A stretch of DNA of 64,000 nt from RGIG5612 sp050944475. GTDB taxonomy: Bacteria > Bacillota > Clostridia > Lachnospirales > Lachnospiraceae. A program made the translations under genes and the position numbers. Under the pieces are notes generated by a model. The model ran no database searches and had not been told where the DNA came from. It was given only the letters and a program-made list of their open reading frames with translations. Location of the stretch: contig JBMNRD010000002.1 of NCBI GenBank assembly GCA_050944475.1, positions 124,001 through 188,000 of the forward strand, read 5' to 3'. Below, piece by piece: positions 1 to 8,247 of the stretch; the stretch's first letter is position 1, and every line of letters starts with the position of its first letter.

Positions 1-1056
1 AACCGTGGAAACATTAACATTCATAATATCTGCCGCGTCCTGCATTGTCATGTAATTTACCGAACCGTTATTAATAAAATAATCCTTCTGGAGATATATT
101 ATGGTTTCAATTAGCAGGCATAATGTTTTTTCTCTTCTTTCAATATCGAAAATAAAATTCCTGGCATCGGCCAATTGTCTCTTCAGATACTCCTGCGCAC
201 TCTCGGCATCCGCCCGGCCAATGTATGAAAGATATTCTTCGGATATGCTAATCTTTGGGATAATGTCATTATTTGTATGAAAAAATACATTACCTTCCGA
301 GGAAGTAATGAATACATCAGGAATTATATAGATTGTATCGTATTCGGAAGAAAACCCTCTTGACGGTATCGGATTAAGTGAACGGAGCAATTGAATATCA
401 TGTTCTACTTCAGAAACGGACATCTCATATTTAGCGGCAAGCAGCTCGGCATTGCCTTGAGCCACCAAATCAAGACTTGTGCCGGCTATTTTGAATAATG
501 AATCGGGTACATTGCTCAGTCTCTGCAATTGAAGGCATAGACATTCTGACAAATCTTTAGCGCCGACACCGGCCGGCTCAAGGGATTGAAGTAAACCCAG
601 AGCTTTCGCGGCATGCGATATTGTTATTCCCAGTTCTTCGGCTAATTCGTCAATCGGATCGTAAAGATATCCGTTGCTGTGAAGGCATTCTATAAAATAC
701 TTACAGACAAGTATTGTATTGGTATCAACATCCGATAAAAGCCCTAATTGTTCCAAAAGGTATTCTTTGAGTGTAGGCGCATTGTCAAAATCAGATTTCT
801 TATAGTAATCAAAAGCTTTATTCGAGGCCTGATTATTGTCTGAATGATTCGGAGCGGAAAAGATAGATGAATCTCCTTCGTATCGGAAATATTGATTTGC
901 AGAGCAATCCGATACTTCAAGAAAAGGATTGGAAAGAAACCGGTCCATTATAGCGTCTCTCAATGCATATGAATGCATCTGTAGTATATGCAGGGATTGC
1001 TGCATTTGGGGCGTAATGGAAATATTCTGAGAAATATCTATATGTTGACTTAACAC
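1..1056 (-). CDS. rpoN: RNA polymerase sigma-54 factor RpoN, partial (C-terminus outside window)
   Basis: The 352 codons visible read as an RpoN: the start is followed by an SQHIDISQNISITPQMQQSL-type region I that binds activators, then a short acidic linker, then the core-binding repeats with EPAGVGAKDLSECL and SLNPIPSRGF, both typical of sigma-54. The reading frame is still open at base 1, so the helix-turn-helix and RpoN box lie outside. The start is GTG at 1056 with GGAG nine bases upstream; an in-frame ATG at 1134 exists but would put 26 extra residues before region I and has no ribosome site. Sigma-54 directs transcription from -24/-12 promoters with enhancer-binding ATPases. I saw no enhancer-binding protein gene in this window. 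Confidence 0.93.
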   Translation of the reverse strand, partial: MLSQHIDISQNISITPQMQQSLHILQMHSYALRDAIMDRFLSNPFLEVSDCSANQYFRYEGDSSIFSAPNHSDNNQASNKAFDYYKKSDFDNAPTLKEYLLEQLGLLSDVDTNTILVCKYFIECLHSNGYLYDPIDELAEELGITISHAAKALGLLQSLEPAGVGAKDLSECLCLQLQRLSNVPDSLFKIAGTSLDLVAQGNAELLAAKYEMSVSEVEHDIQLLRSLNPIPSRGFSSEYDTIYIIPDVFITSSEGNVFFHTNNDIIPKISISEEYLSYIGRADAESAQEYLKRQLADARNFIFDIERREKTLCLLIETIIYLQKDYFINNGSVNYMTMQDAADIMNVNVSTV

Positions 1057-1182
1057 CTTATTGCACTCCCTAATATTCGATGAGACGACGATGGAATGGA
1101 TCATTAAGTGAAGTGTAAATACGTCCCTATACATATTAAACTGTTATAGAAGGCAAAAGATCCTGCGATTTCTATTTAAATT

Positions 1183-1211
1183 ATTATAACACACATAATT
1201 TTGTTTGTAAA
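1183..1211 (-). promoter_or_regulatory. Sigma-A promoter of rpoN
   Basis: On the minus strand TTTACA (1211-1206), a 17-base spacer and a perfect TATAAT (1188-1183). Predicted start near 1176 gives a leader of about 120 bases before the GTG start. No operator was seen. Confidence 0.75.
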
Positions 1212-1299
1212 AATTTATATTTCCGTTTTTTTAGCAAACTGATTTTGATTTTGTGAACTTTAAGAATTCATATTATGATTTCACCATTTTTGTTTTCAA

Positions 1300-1337
1300 T
1301 ACAAAAAACAGCCCGAAGCATATGCTTCGAGCTGTTT
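1300..1337 (-). terminator. Rho-independent terminator after the lactonase-fold gene
   Basis: Arms AAACAGC and GCTGTTT enclose the palindrome CGAAGCATATGCTTCG (1314-1329). On the minus strand the stem is followed by a run of six T. It ends the 1371-3933 transcription unit; the rest of 1057-1370 holds only this and the rpoN promoter. Confidence 0.85.
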
Positions 1338-1370
1338 CGGTACTGTTTCGGTCTGTCGTTATCAGCCGGT

Positions 1371-2546
1371 TTACAGCTGGCAAAGGCAGATAAATACGGG
1401 GTTGCTTGCGGGACATTCAACACCTGCGGTAAGGGAGCCGTCTTCGCCGACTGCGTATGCACGAAGCACATTATCAGGACGAACAGGTACGATAAGAGTC
1501 TTTCCGTCGGGAAGGAGCTGCATGTCACGAATGCCGTCCTTGGGATCGGCGGGAGTCTTGCCGACAGACTCGGTCCAAACCTTGGTCAGTGTGCCGTCGG
1601 CAGCGATAGCATAGCCGACGATTGTATCTGCGCCGCGATTGTTAACATATACATACTTGCCGTCAGGAGTAATCTGAACGGTAGCGAGCTCATTTCTCTT
1701 TGTGAATCCTTCTTCTACAGTGCTTTGCTTGTCGGCAAAGGAGAGAATACCGGTCTCTGAATCAAAGTTGAATGACCAGATTTCCGAGGAGAACTCAGAG
1801 GTCATGAACATATGACCGTTGTTGTCAAATGCGCAGTGCCTCGGGCCGACACGAAGAGGTGCCTGAAAAACGGATGCAAGAACAATCTGTCCGTCAGTGA
1901 TTTTGAATATATACACTCTTTCGGCAGCCTTGTCGCAGCAGGCAACGAATTTGCCTGAAGGATCAACAACTACGATATGGGCATGAGGACTTGCCTGTGA
2001 ATGTCCGCCGGCCTGTGGTGACGGACATGGGTCCATTCCGTGACCGGTAAGCATAAAGCAGTCGCAGGCATCCTCAAGAGAACCGTCCTCGTTGATGGGA
2101 TACATTCCAACGCAGGCATCATCATAAACGAACTGATTTACGAATTTGCCGTCAGTGGTCTCAACAATCTTGATAACATGATCGAACTTGCCATGGGTAG
2201 CCGTGTAGATATATCTCTCATCAGGAGAAACGCATACTGAAGAAGTGCTGCAGCCGAGTGTAGGCTTTTTGTTGATTTCCTTAAGCGCGCCGGTAGCTTT
2301 ATCAATCTGATATGCATAGACGCAAGTAGGATTTTTGTCATTACGTCCGGCATCTTTTCTTTCGTCGACAGCATAAAGAACTTTCTTGTTATCTGCTAAA
2401 GCAAGGAAGCCTGCATACTGAGGATTGGGAGCAACGCCGCCATCGATTTTAGTGATGGCAGAGCCGTCCGGTGCAATCTCAAACACATCGATTCCGCCAC
2501 CGTTAGGGCCGTCGCCGATTCCAACATAAGCGAGTAATTTTCCCAT
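1371..2546 (-). CDS. Lactonase family, 7-bladed beta-propeller protein (6-phosphogluconolactonase/YbhE-like)
   Basis: A 391-residue cytosolic protein with no signal peptide, made of repeated blades such as DPSGKFVACCDKAAERVYIF, ITPDGKYVYVNNRGADTIVGY and LLPDGKTLIVPVRPDNVLRAY, the pattern of the cyclo-lactonase family (Pfam lactonase). Members hydrolyse 6-phosphogluconolactone or muconolactone-type lactones, but many have unknown substrates. The start ATG at 2546 has GGAGG seven bases upstream; an upstream in-frame start at 2603 lacks one. It is the second gene after the aminopeptidase-T-like gene (79 bases apart) and ends at a good terminator. No pentose phosphate genes are nearby, so a role on another lactone or as a non-enzymatic propeller is possible. 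Confidence 0.75.
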   Translation of the reverse strand: MGKLLAYVGIGDGPNGGGIDVFEIAPDGSAITKIDGGVAPNPQYAGFLALADNKKVLYAVDERKDAGRNDKNPTCVYAYQIDKATGALKEINKKPTLGCSTSSVCVSPDERYIYTATHGKFDHVIKIVETTDGKFVNQFVYDDACVGMYPINEDGSLEDACDCFMLTGHGMDPCPSPQAGGHSQASPHAHIVVVDPSGKFVACCDKAAERVYIFKITDGQIVLASVFQAPLRVGPRHCAFDNNGHMFMTSEFSSEIWSFNFDSETGILSFADKQSTVEEGFTKRNELATVQITPDGKYVYVNNRGADTIVGYAIAADGTLTKVWTESVGKTPADPKDGIRDMQLLPDGKTLIVPVRPDNVLRAYAVGEDGSLTAGVECPASNPVFICLCQL

Positions 2547-2625
2547 TATATAACCTCCAAAATATATTATAGTGTGGTACCGGATGGAAGCTCGCGCCAA
2601 CATCCGGTATCATAATGTAACTTGA

Positions 2626-3933
2626 TTATTTCTTAAGCTCGGGAAGAGTATTCGGATTTACGGGGATGCCCGGGCGTCCCGGATACTTCTTCATGATTTC
2701 CGCGAGACGAGGATCGTCTAAGCAGCACAGCCAGCCGTCCTTGTAAACATGCTTGTCACCGTCCTTATGATGAAGGACGAGTGTAGGCTCAAGAATATCT
2801 GCAGTAATATGCGGATAGAAATTATACTTTTCATTTCCGCCTGCCGAGCCGACATGCCAATGAACATCGTTGTAATTTGAATGCTCGATGGTACGACGAT
2901 AGATATCATGCGGGCACTCATACTTGGTAACGGTAGCATTCGGATGAATTCCGAAATGGAACTTCTCAAAGCCCCACATTCTCTCATCGGTCTTGGTCTC
3001 AAGCTCTTTGATAAACTTGTAAAGAAGCCTGGCTTCCTTGCCGCCCTCAATAGCAACCATTTTGCAGTTCTCAACTACAATATGAATCGGAACATCCCAA
3101 TACGGTGAAATGCCGATGTACTGAGCCCACCATGGGAGCATCTCTGTGAAATAAATTTCACCGTTGACATCAGTGCAGTCAATCGGCGGATGTACCCATT
3201 CGGGAGTAGGCAGATAGTGAGAAGACTCTTTTCTGAATGAACCGTAAGGCATTCCCGGAACACCTGTCTTTGCGATGTCCTTATATGCCGGGCTGATAAT
3301 ATTACCGGTCAGCTTTGTGCCGTTGGGATCGGTCATCACAAACGGTGTGGGCTCTTCGCAAGCATTAAAGGGCTCGGAAGAAATATGACGAATCATATTT
3401 ACAAGTTCAGAAGGAGTCTGCGCCCATTTGGTCATCATAAGGTCGGCTGTTACAGGGAACAGACGTACAAACCAGGTGCCCGAATCATAATCTCTGCAGT
3501 CCTTTGGCTGCTTGTCGGGACGAAGCGGGAAAATCTTCTTTCCTTCTTCACTCATACGATTAGGATCGTTCCTGTGCGACTCTTCTACATGCGCACGGAA
3601 TTCCGCAATCTCCTCTACAGGCATCTGCCATGAGGTGTTGATAAAGATGTCGCATCCCTCAACCGCCTTTTTAACTACCGGTGGATATCTCCACTCATGA
3701 CATTGCTGCGGGTCGTCAACCCAGAGGATTGAAACTCTGTGGCCACGGCTTGTGAAAGCTGTGGAAACCCATGCAACAGCCTCCTCATCGATAAGGTTTT
3801 CGCCGTTGTAAAGGCCGTCCTTATGAGCGAGGATAACTACTTCCTTGGAAGTTTCGTTCATGTCAACTACATTGTCTACCAGATCCTCCAGGAAATTCCA
3901 TGCGGCCTCCGGAATACCAACTTGCATTGCCAT
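2626..3933 (-). CDS. Aminopeptidase T (M29) / NicX-superfamily-like protein, function unknown
   Basis: A 435-residue protein, no membrane segment. The last half shows the order of motifs of the M29 aminopeptidase / 2,5-dihydroxypyridine 5,6-dioxygenase superfamily: TDPNGTKLTGNI (compare the family GTxLT strand), FHFGIHPNAT (compare the metal-site E..G.NP segment), HWHVGSAGG and then HITADILEPTLVLH followed by KDG. These histidines and acids could bind metal, but the usual glutamate positions are altered, so the reaction is not predictable. The start ATG at 3933 has AAGGAGGG nine bases upstream. It heads its own transcript with a structured leader and is followed by the lactonase-fold gene, which suggests a small catabolic or detoxifying pathway. 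NicX itself needs oxygen, unlikely here. Confidence 0.5.
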   Translation of the reverse strand: MAMQVGIPEAAWNFLEDLVDNVVDMNETSKEVVILAHKDGLYNGENLIDEEAVAWVSTAFTSRGHRVSILWVDDPQQCHEWRYPPVVKKAVEGCDIFINTSWQMPVEEIAEFRAHVEESHRNDPNRMSEEGKKIFPLRPDKQPKDCRDYDSGTWFVRLFPVTADLMMTKWAQTPSELVNMIRHISSEPFNACEEPTPFVMTDPNGTKLTGNIISPAYKDIAKTGVPGMPYGSFRKESSHYLPTPEWVHPPIDCTDVNGEIYFTEMLPWWAQYIGISPYWDVPIHIVVENCKMVAIEGGKEARLLYKFIKELETKTDERMWGFEKFHFGIHPNATVTKYECPHDIYRRTIEHSNYNDVHWHVGSAGGNEKYNFYPHITADILEPTLVLHHKDGDKHVYKDGWLCCLDDPRLAEIMKKYPGRPGIPVNPNTLPELKK

Positions 3934-3965
3934 AATATAAATCCCTCCTTGTATAAAATATTGTG

Positions 3966-4041
3966 TATTAGCAACATATGCTAATAGTGTAAAATAGGCG
4001 AGTGCACATCAGCCGGTCTTACGCCAATGAGCTACTCGCCT
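3966..4041 (-). ncRNA. Unassigned structured 5' leader (two hairpins) of the aminopeptidase-T-like operon
   Basis: On the minus strand, directly after the predicted transcription start, an 8-bp stem AGGCGAGT/ACTCGCCT (4041-4034 with 4003-3996) closes a 30-base insert that can extend the helix by GCTCAT/ATGTGC. It is followed by a second hairpin TATTAGCA-5 nt-TGCTAATA (3986-3966), then the ribosome site. The second hairpin is also a perfect inverted repeat in DNA and could instead be an operator. I do not recognise a known riboswitch class. Confidence 0.45.
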
Positions 4042-4049
4042 TAATTAGT

Positions 4050-4078
4050 ATTTTATAGGATAATTGAAAATTTGTCCA
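4050..4078 (-). promoter_or_regulatory. Probable sigma-A promoter of the aminopeptidase-T-like operon
   Basis: TGGACA (4078-4073), 17 bases, TAAAAT (4055-4050) on the minus strand. The predicted start near 4043 falls just before the first leader stem. A weaker alternative, TTTACA-17-TAATAC, lies over the second hairpin. Confidence 0.5.
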
Positions 4079-4106
4079 CTGTTTTTGTAAAAAAATTTCA
4101 AATTTT

Positions 4107-4141
4107 CTCAAGGTCTTCGCATAAAATACGAAGACCTTGAG
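4107..4141 (-). terminator. Terminator of the first Liv importer operon
   Basis: A perfect 13-bp stem CTCAAGGTCTTCG / CGAAGACCTTGAG with a 9-base loop, followed on the minus strand by an A/T stretch containing seven T. It separates the importer operon from the aminopeptidase-T-like unit. Confidence 0.8.
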
Positions 4142-4153
4142 TTAAATATTAAA

Positions 4154-4450
4154 CTATTTTATATTTGCGAATGTGGCAAAAAGAACGATTATGCTGACCA
4201 TAATGCTTATTTTTGCAAGGTTGGCAAATCCCGCAGCCACACTGCGTTTAAAAGGTGTTCTTATGCTGCCGAAGATACATGCTAAAATTCCGAACACCAA
4301 CCCGATTCCTGTCAGAATATAGTTATATGTTGCTGCGTCCGACATATTAATCCTGCCCATGATGGAAGCGACAAGAAAAGCTGAGATTCCTGAAAGGAAG
4401 GAGATGGCAGCACTAACAACACATAAAACAGACCATACTTTGCTTTTCAT
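4154..4450 (-). CDS. Small integral membrane protein, unknown function
   Basis: A 98-residue hydrophobic protein with three predicted membrane segments (about residues 8-30, 42-64 and 76-96) and a short basic loop after the second (RTPFKRS). I do not recognise a family. It is the last gene of the first Liv importer operon, 17 bases after livF, with a ribosome site AAAGGAGGTAAATT before its ATG, and is followed by a strong terminator. The position suggests a role linked to the importer, for example an accessory membrane subunit, but nothing in the sequence proves that. Confidence 0.6.
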   Translation of the reverse strand: MKSKVWSVLCVVSAAISFLSGISAFLVASIMGRINMSDAATYNYILTGIGLVFGILACIFGSIRTPFKRSVAAGFANLAKISIMVSIIVLFATFANIK

Positions 4451-4467
4451 AATTTACCTCCTTTACC

Positions 4468-5193
4468 TTAAACACCAAGCCATTTCTTTTTGGTACCTTC
4501 ATCATTAACAAGATCCTTCGGAAGACAGTGATGTACGACCTCTCCCTGACTCAAAATATATACATCATCAGCAACACCGCAGGCCATTTTGAAGTTTTGT
4601 TCGGCAAGGAAGACCGTAAGTTCGCCCTTAAGAGCCGTAATAACCTCACCTATCTGCTTAATCACCATCGGTGCAAGTCCTTCCGAAGGCTCATCCATTA
4701 TAAGAAGATCGGGATTGCCCATAAGCGCCCTTCCAATAGCAAGCATCTGCTGTTCACCGCCGGAAAGGAGGTTGCCGTACAGGCCCTGGCGTTCTTTCAG
4801 AATCGGAAAAAACTCATACACACGGTCAAGATTCCAGACGTTCTTCTTTCCGTTCCCATTTTTCTGTCCGTTTCCGTTTTTCTGTCCCCTCGCGTTAATA
4901 AGAAGATTCTCTTTAACGCTGAGTGACGGGAAAATGCCTCGTCCCTGAGGAACATAGGAAATGCCCATTCTGGCAATCTTAAATGAATCAAGTCCGTCAA
5001 TCTTTTCGCTCTTAAAAATAATGTCACCGCTCATCGGAGGATTGATGCCCACGATGGAACGCATCAGGGTTGTTTTACCCATGCCGTTCCTTCCAAGGAG
5101 AGCCACTACCTTGCCTGCGGGAATTTCCATTGACAAATTATACAAAACCTGGAGGTTGCCATAAGCTGTATTAATGTTATCAATTTTAAGCAT
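4468..5193 (-). CDS. livF: ABC transporter ATP-binding protein, LivF type
   Basis: A 241-residue nucleotide-binding subunit of a branched-chain-amino-acid-type importer. Walker A GRNGMGKTT (about 35-43), signature LSGGEQQ, Walker B LLIMDEPSEGLAP and the switch histidine replaced by a glutamine context (FLAEQNF) as usual for LivF. Between the Q-loop and the signature it carries a low-complexity stretch where the heptad-like unit GQKNGN is repeated, about ten residues longer than usual LivF; the DNA here is also a short direct repeat (about 4850-4890). Its ATG follows the livG stop codon directly, so the two are translationally coupled. Substrate is not predictable from this subunit. Confidence 0.9.
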   Translation of the reverse strand: MLKIDNINTAYGNLQVLYNLSMEIPAGKVVALLGRNGMGKTTLMRSIVGINPPMSGDIIFKSEKIDGLDSFKIARMGISYVPQGRGIFPSLSVKENLLINARGQKNGNGQKNGNGKKNVWNLDRVYEFFPILKERQGLYGNLLSGGEQQMLAIGRALMGNPDLLIMDEPSEGLAPMVIKQIGEVITALKGELTVFLAEQNFKMACGVADDVYILSQGEVVHHCLPKDLVNDEGTKKKWLGV

Positions 5194-6030
5194 TTACTTC
5201 TCCTCCTCTTCCTTGATTGTTTCTTCCTCTTCGCAAATGTCGCAAGTCGGATCTTCATCCGCACCAAGATATATTTCCTGTACTCTCGGATCATTGGCGA
5301 TTTCGTCAGGTGGCCCACTGGCAATTATCTGACCGTAATAAAGAACGCTTATGTTATCCGCAAGCGAAAACACCAAGTCCATATCATGAGCGACAAAAAG
5401 CATGGTTGTGTCACCGTTAAGTTTTTTAAGTGTTTCAATAAATGCGTCAACCTCTGCGGTTGGAAGTCCGGCCGAAGGTTCATCAAGAAGAACAAGATCC
5501 GGCTTTGAAGCATAAGCAAGAAGCATCTCCAGCAGGCGCTGTTCACCGTATGAAAGAAGAGTCGGGCTTTCTTCTCTCTTATCCCACAAGTTAATTGTTC
5601 CCAAAAGCCTTTCTGCTTTTGCAAGATAATCTGCTTTTCTTTCAAGTCTCTCAACGAAGCGTATATGGTTTGTTTCAGCGCCATAAAGTGCAAGGAGCAC
5701 ATTCTGAAGGATATTTAATCGCCAGAAAAGGTTGTTTACCTGGAAAGACTTGCTTATACCTAAGTGCAATCTTCTGTTAGGAGACATTTGGGTGATGTTA
5801 CGGGAAACAATTTTACCGGTTTTGTGCTGCATATTAAATACAATTTTACCGGCTGTTGCAAGTCCCTGTCCGCCTATTGCATTCAAAAGAGTGGTCTTAC
5901 CGGCGCCGTTAGGACCGATAAGGGCTCTCTTCTCTCCTCTTTTTATGTTAAAATCAACATTCTGAAGAACCTTCAGGCCACCAAAAGCCTTGTCAAGATT
6001 ACTAATTTTGAGAATCATTTCGTCTTTCAT
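5194..6030 (-). CDS. livG: ABC transporter ATP-binding protein, LivG type
   Basis: A 278-residue ATPase partner of the LivF protein. Walker A GPNGAGKTT (about 38-46), signature LSYGEQRLLE, Walker B LVLLDEPSAGLP and switch VAHDMD are all present. The start ATG at 6030 has AGGAGG seven bases upstream and overlaps the permease stop codon by four bases (ATGA). The C-terminus ends in an acidic tail of about 20 residues (starting EDPTCDICEEEE) that is not usual for LivG and includes a CxxC; its role is unknown. Confidence 0.9.
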   Translation of the reverse strand: MKDEMILKISNLDKAFGGLKVLQNVDFNIKRGEKRALIGPNGAGKTTLLNAIGGQGLATAGKIVFNMQHKTGKIVSRNITQMSPNRRLHLGISKSFQVNNLFWRLNILQNVLLALYGAETNHIRFVERLERKADYLAKAERLLGTINLWDKREESPTLLSYGEQRLLEMLLAYASKPDLVLLDEPSAGLPTAEVDAFIETLKKLNGDTTMLFVAHDMDLVFSLADNISVLYYGQIIASGPPDEIANDPRVQEIYLGADEDPTCDICEEEETIKEEEEK

Positions 6031-8126
6031 ATGTTAGCCTCCTTTTTAATGCTGATTTTAGGCTCCTCTATGAAATCCTTCTTGAAAAGCTTGTATCCAA
6101 TCCAATTCCATAATTTCTGAAGCATGGGAGCAAAGCCTGACTTAAGGAACATAACGCAAACGACATAAATCAGTCCGAGAAGCATCTGCCATCTGTCCGG
6201 GAAAAGAATTCCGGCATAGTTTTGAACCAAAACAATGATGGCCGCGCCAATCATCGGACCCCAAAGTGTAGTTCCGCCGCCAATGATAATCATCAGCATC
6301 GGCATGGCTGACCTTTCAATGGCGAAAACTCTGGGTGTAACGGTCTTAAACCTGTATGCATACAGCAGACCGGCTATACCTGCAAAAATACCTGCAATGA
6401 TAACTGCGGTATACCTGAATCGCCATGTATTGAAACCAAGAGCTCTCATACGTCCTTCATTGCCCTTAATACCCTGAAGTGAAGAGCCGAACGAAGACTT
6501 CATAAAAGTATGCATGATAATATAACAAACAATGACAAAGATAAGAATCATCATATATAACTTGAAATTCAGGCCAAGTTCCTTGCCGAAAAATGTGAAT
6601 GACTGCGACCACCACTCGTTCCATTTTGCAGTGGTTTCCGAGGTGAATCCTAAATTCGGCTTATTAATGAGCATTTCGCCGTCCGTGCCTCCGGTAAGTT
6701 CTTTAAACTGTGAAGCCATAACGGAGAGCAGCTGCCCAAATGCCATTGTAACAAGGAGGAAGTTGGTTCCTGTAAGCTTCAGTGTAAAATAGCCGATAAC
6801 CGCGGCAAGAATTGCACAAACAACAATTGTGATAATAAGTAAAACCCAGAAAGATGAAAGGCCCAAATGTCTGTTAAACAGCACTACAATGTAAGCACCC
6901 ATTCCGAAATATGCCGCATGCCCGAAAGATCTGTTGCCCGTATAACCCATAACAATATCAAGGCTGGCGGCAAACAAGGCATAAATAAGAATCTCTGATA
7001 AAATATTCTGCGTCGGTGGAGACGAAATAAACGGGAGTACTATTGCAAGGATAAGAAAGAAAAGATAAGGCGCAGACTTGTAAGCTGCGAGCCTGCTCTT
7101 TGTTCCGACGGTTATGCTGTCTCCAAGCATTGATCTGGTAAACAACGGCCTTTCAATGCCTTTTGTTGATGAATAATCATCGGATGCCTTGTCGATGTCT
7201 ATTTTGCGCCCCATAATACCCTGAGGACGGATAACAAGTACAATAATAAGTACCACGTACGACAGGAAAGATGCAAAATTTACATCCTTAAAAGCAGGAA
7301 TGTCTTTGAAAATACCGCTTGTTGTCAACCATACACCGGTAGTATTAACAAGACCGAGGATGATACCGCTAATGAAGGCACCGGGAATGGATCCGGAACC
7401 GCCGATAACAACCACAATTATCGAATTAAGCAGTACGTTCCAGCCTGTGTTCTGGTCAATTGTAATAACCGAACCCCCAATGATTGCGCTCAAACCTGCG
7501 ATTGCGCTTCCAAGAATGAAAACAAATGCAAAGATTTTTTTCTTGTCAACACCCATGGTGCCGGCAATTATACCGTTGTCCATGCCTGCACGAACCTTTG
7601 CTCCGATGTTTGTCTTGTCCTGCATCAACCAAAGTAATAATGCTATTATTAAACCTACAAGAATTATAAAGAACTTAAGGTATGGAATTCTTATACCGCC
7701 GAACCTTATACCGTTGTCGGTAAGAAAGGCAGGTACCGGTGTTGCGATTGCGCTGCCGCCGAAAATCCAAAGAGAAGCATTGGTAATAATATTAATGAGA
7801 CCTATTGTAAGCAAAACCTGACTCATTGGTGATGCATACAGCGGTCTCAGAAATCCGAATTCAATTCCGAAACCCAGCAGTCCGGCCAATGCACCGGCTG
7901 CAACGAGTGAGATAAGCCAGGACAAAGTGTCTGATAATCCTGTCGCAGTCTTACCTAAAAGATGATAGACAAAGGTTCCGAAATAACCCGAAACCATAAA
8001 AATTGCGCCGTGGGACATATTAACAACTCGTAACAGACCCATCGTCAGAGTCATTCCGGTTGCTATCAGGAACAGAATCAACCCATAGGCAATTCCGTTG
8101 ATGGCATAATTCAAAAATACACCCAT
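6027..8126 (-). CDS. ABC transporter permease, LivH-LivM fusion
   Basis: One 699-residue polypeptide contains both permease halves. Residues 1 to about 300 are LivH-like (NYAINGIAYGLILFLIATG, then RVVNMSHGAIFMV and IIVVVIGGSGSIPGAFI). After a hydrophilic linker of about 40 residues, from about 350 on it is LivM-like (GYTGNRSFGHAAYFGMGAY, TGTNFLLVTMAFGQL, RALGFN, IIIGGGTTLWGPMIGA). In most bacteria, and in the second Liv cluster of this window, these are separate genes. The start ATG at 8126 follows AAAGGGG; an upstream in-frame start at 8183 would lie in the hairpin at 8154-8182. It overlaps livG by four bases. Confidence 0.9.
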   Translation of the reverse strand: MGVFLNYAINGIAYGLILFLIATGMTLTMGLLRVVNMSHGAIFMVSGYFGTFVYHLLGKTATGLSDTLSWLISLVAAGALAGLLGFGIEFGFLRPLYASPMSQVLLTIGLINIITNASLWIFGGSAIATPVPAFLTDNGIRFGGIRIPYLKFFIILVGLIIALLLWLMQDKTNIGAKVRAGMDNGIIAGTMGVDKKKIFAFVFILGSAIAGLSAIIGGSVITIDQNTGWNVLLNSIIVVVIGGSGSIPGAFISGIILGLVNTTGVWLTTSGIFKDIPAFKDVNFASFLSYVVLIIVLVIRPQGIMGRKIDIDKASDDYSSTKGIERPLFTRSMLGDSITVGTKSRLAAYKSAPYLFFLILAIVLPFISSPPTQNILSEILIYALFAASLDIVMGYTGNRSFGHAAYFGMGAYIVVLFNRHLGLSSFWVLLIITIVVCAILAAVIGYFTLKLTGTNFLLVTMAFGQLLSVMASQFKELTGGTDGEMLINKPNLGFTSETTAKWNEWWSQSFTFFGKELGLNFKLYMMILIFVIVCYIIMHTFMKSSFGSSLQGIKGNEGRMRALGFNTWRFRYTAVIIAGIFAGIAGLLYAYRFKTVTPRVFAIERSAMPMLMIIIGGGTTLWGPMIGAAIIVLVQNYAGILFPDRWQMLLGLIYVVCVMFLKSGFAPMLQKLWNWIGYKLFKKDFIEEPKISIKKEANI

Positions 8127-8153
8127 CAGATTTTCCCCTTTCAGAAATCGGGA

Positions 8154-8182
8154 TGGGGCACATGCTATAGGCATTGGCCCCA
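8154..8182 (-). terminator. Hairpin between binding-protein and permease genes (attenuator or 3'-end stabiliser)
   Basis: Stem TGGGGC/GCCCCA with an inner ATGC/GCAT stem around a 5-base loop. It has no T-run, so it is more likely a partial terminator or RNA-stabilising hairpin that favours the binding-protein mRNA. The same arrangement occurs at 47074-47100 and 61705-61732. Confidence 0.65.
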
Positions 8183-8247
8183 CCCTTCATCAATTAAATC
8201 AAATCAAATGACAGCGAAGAGCTGTGGTAAAAAAGTATTAAGCTGAA

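Noticed and set aside
1057..1134. Longer start of rpoN at ATG 1134
   Set aside because: No ribosome site and the extra residues do not fit sigma-54 region I; the GTG at 1056 does.
2626..3933. True NicX dihydroxypyridine dioxygenase
   Set aside because: Needs oxygen and the metal residues differ; only superfamily membership is supported.
3996..4041. Tetrahydrofolate riboswitch, because of GAGTAG near the stem
   Set aside because: The element is about half the needed length and lacks the other conserved segments.
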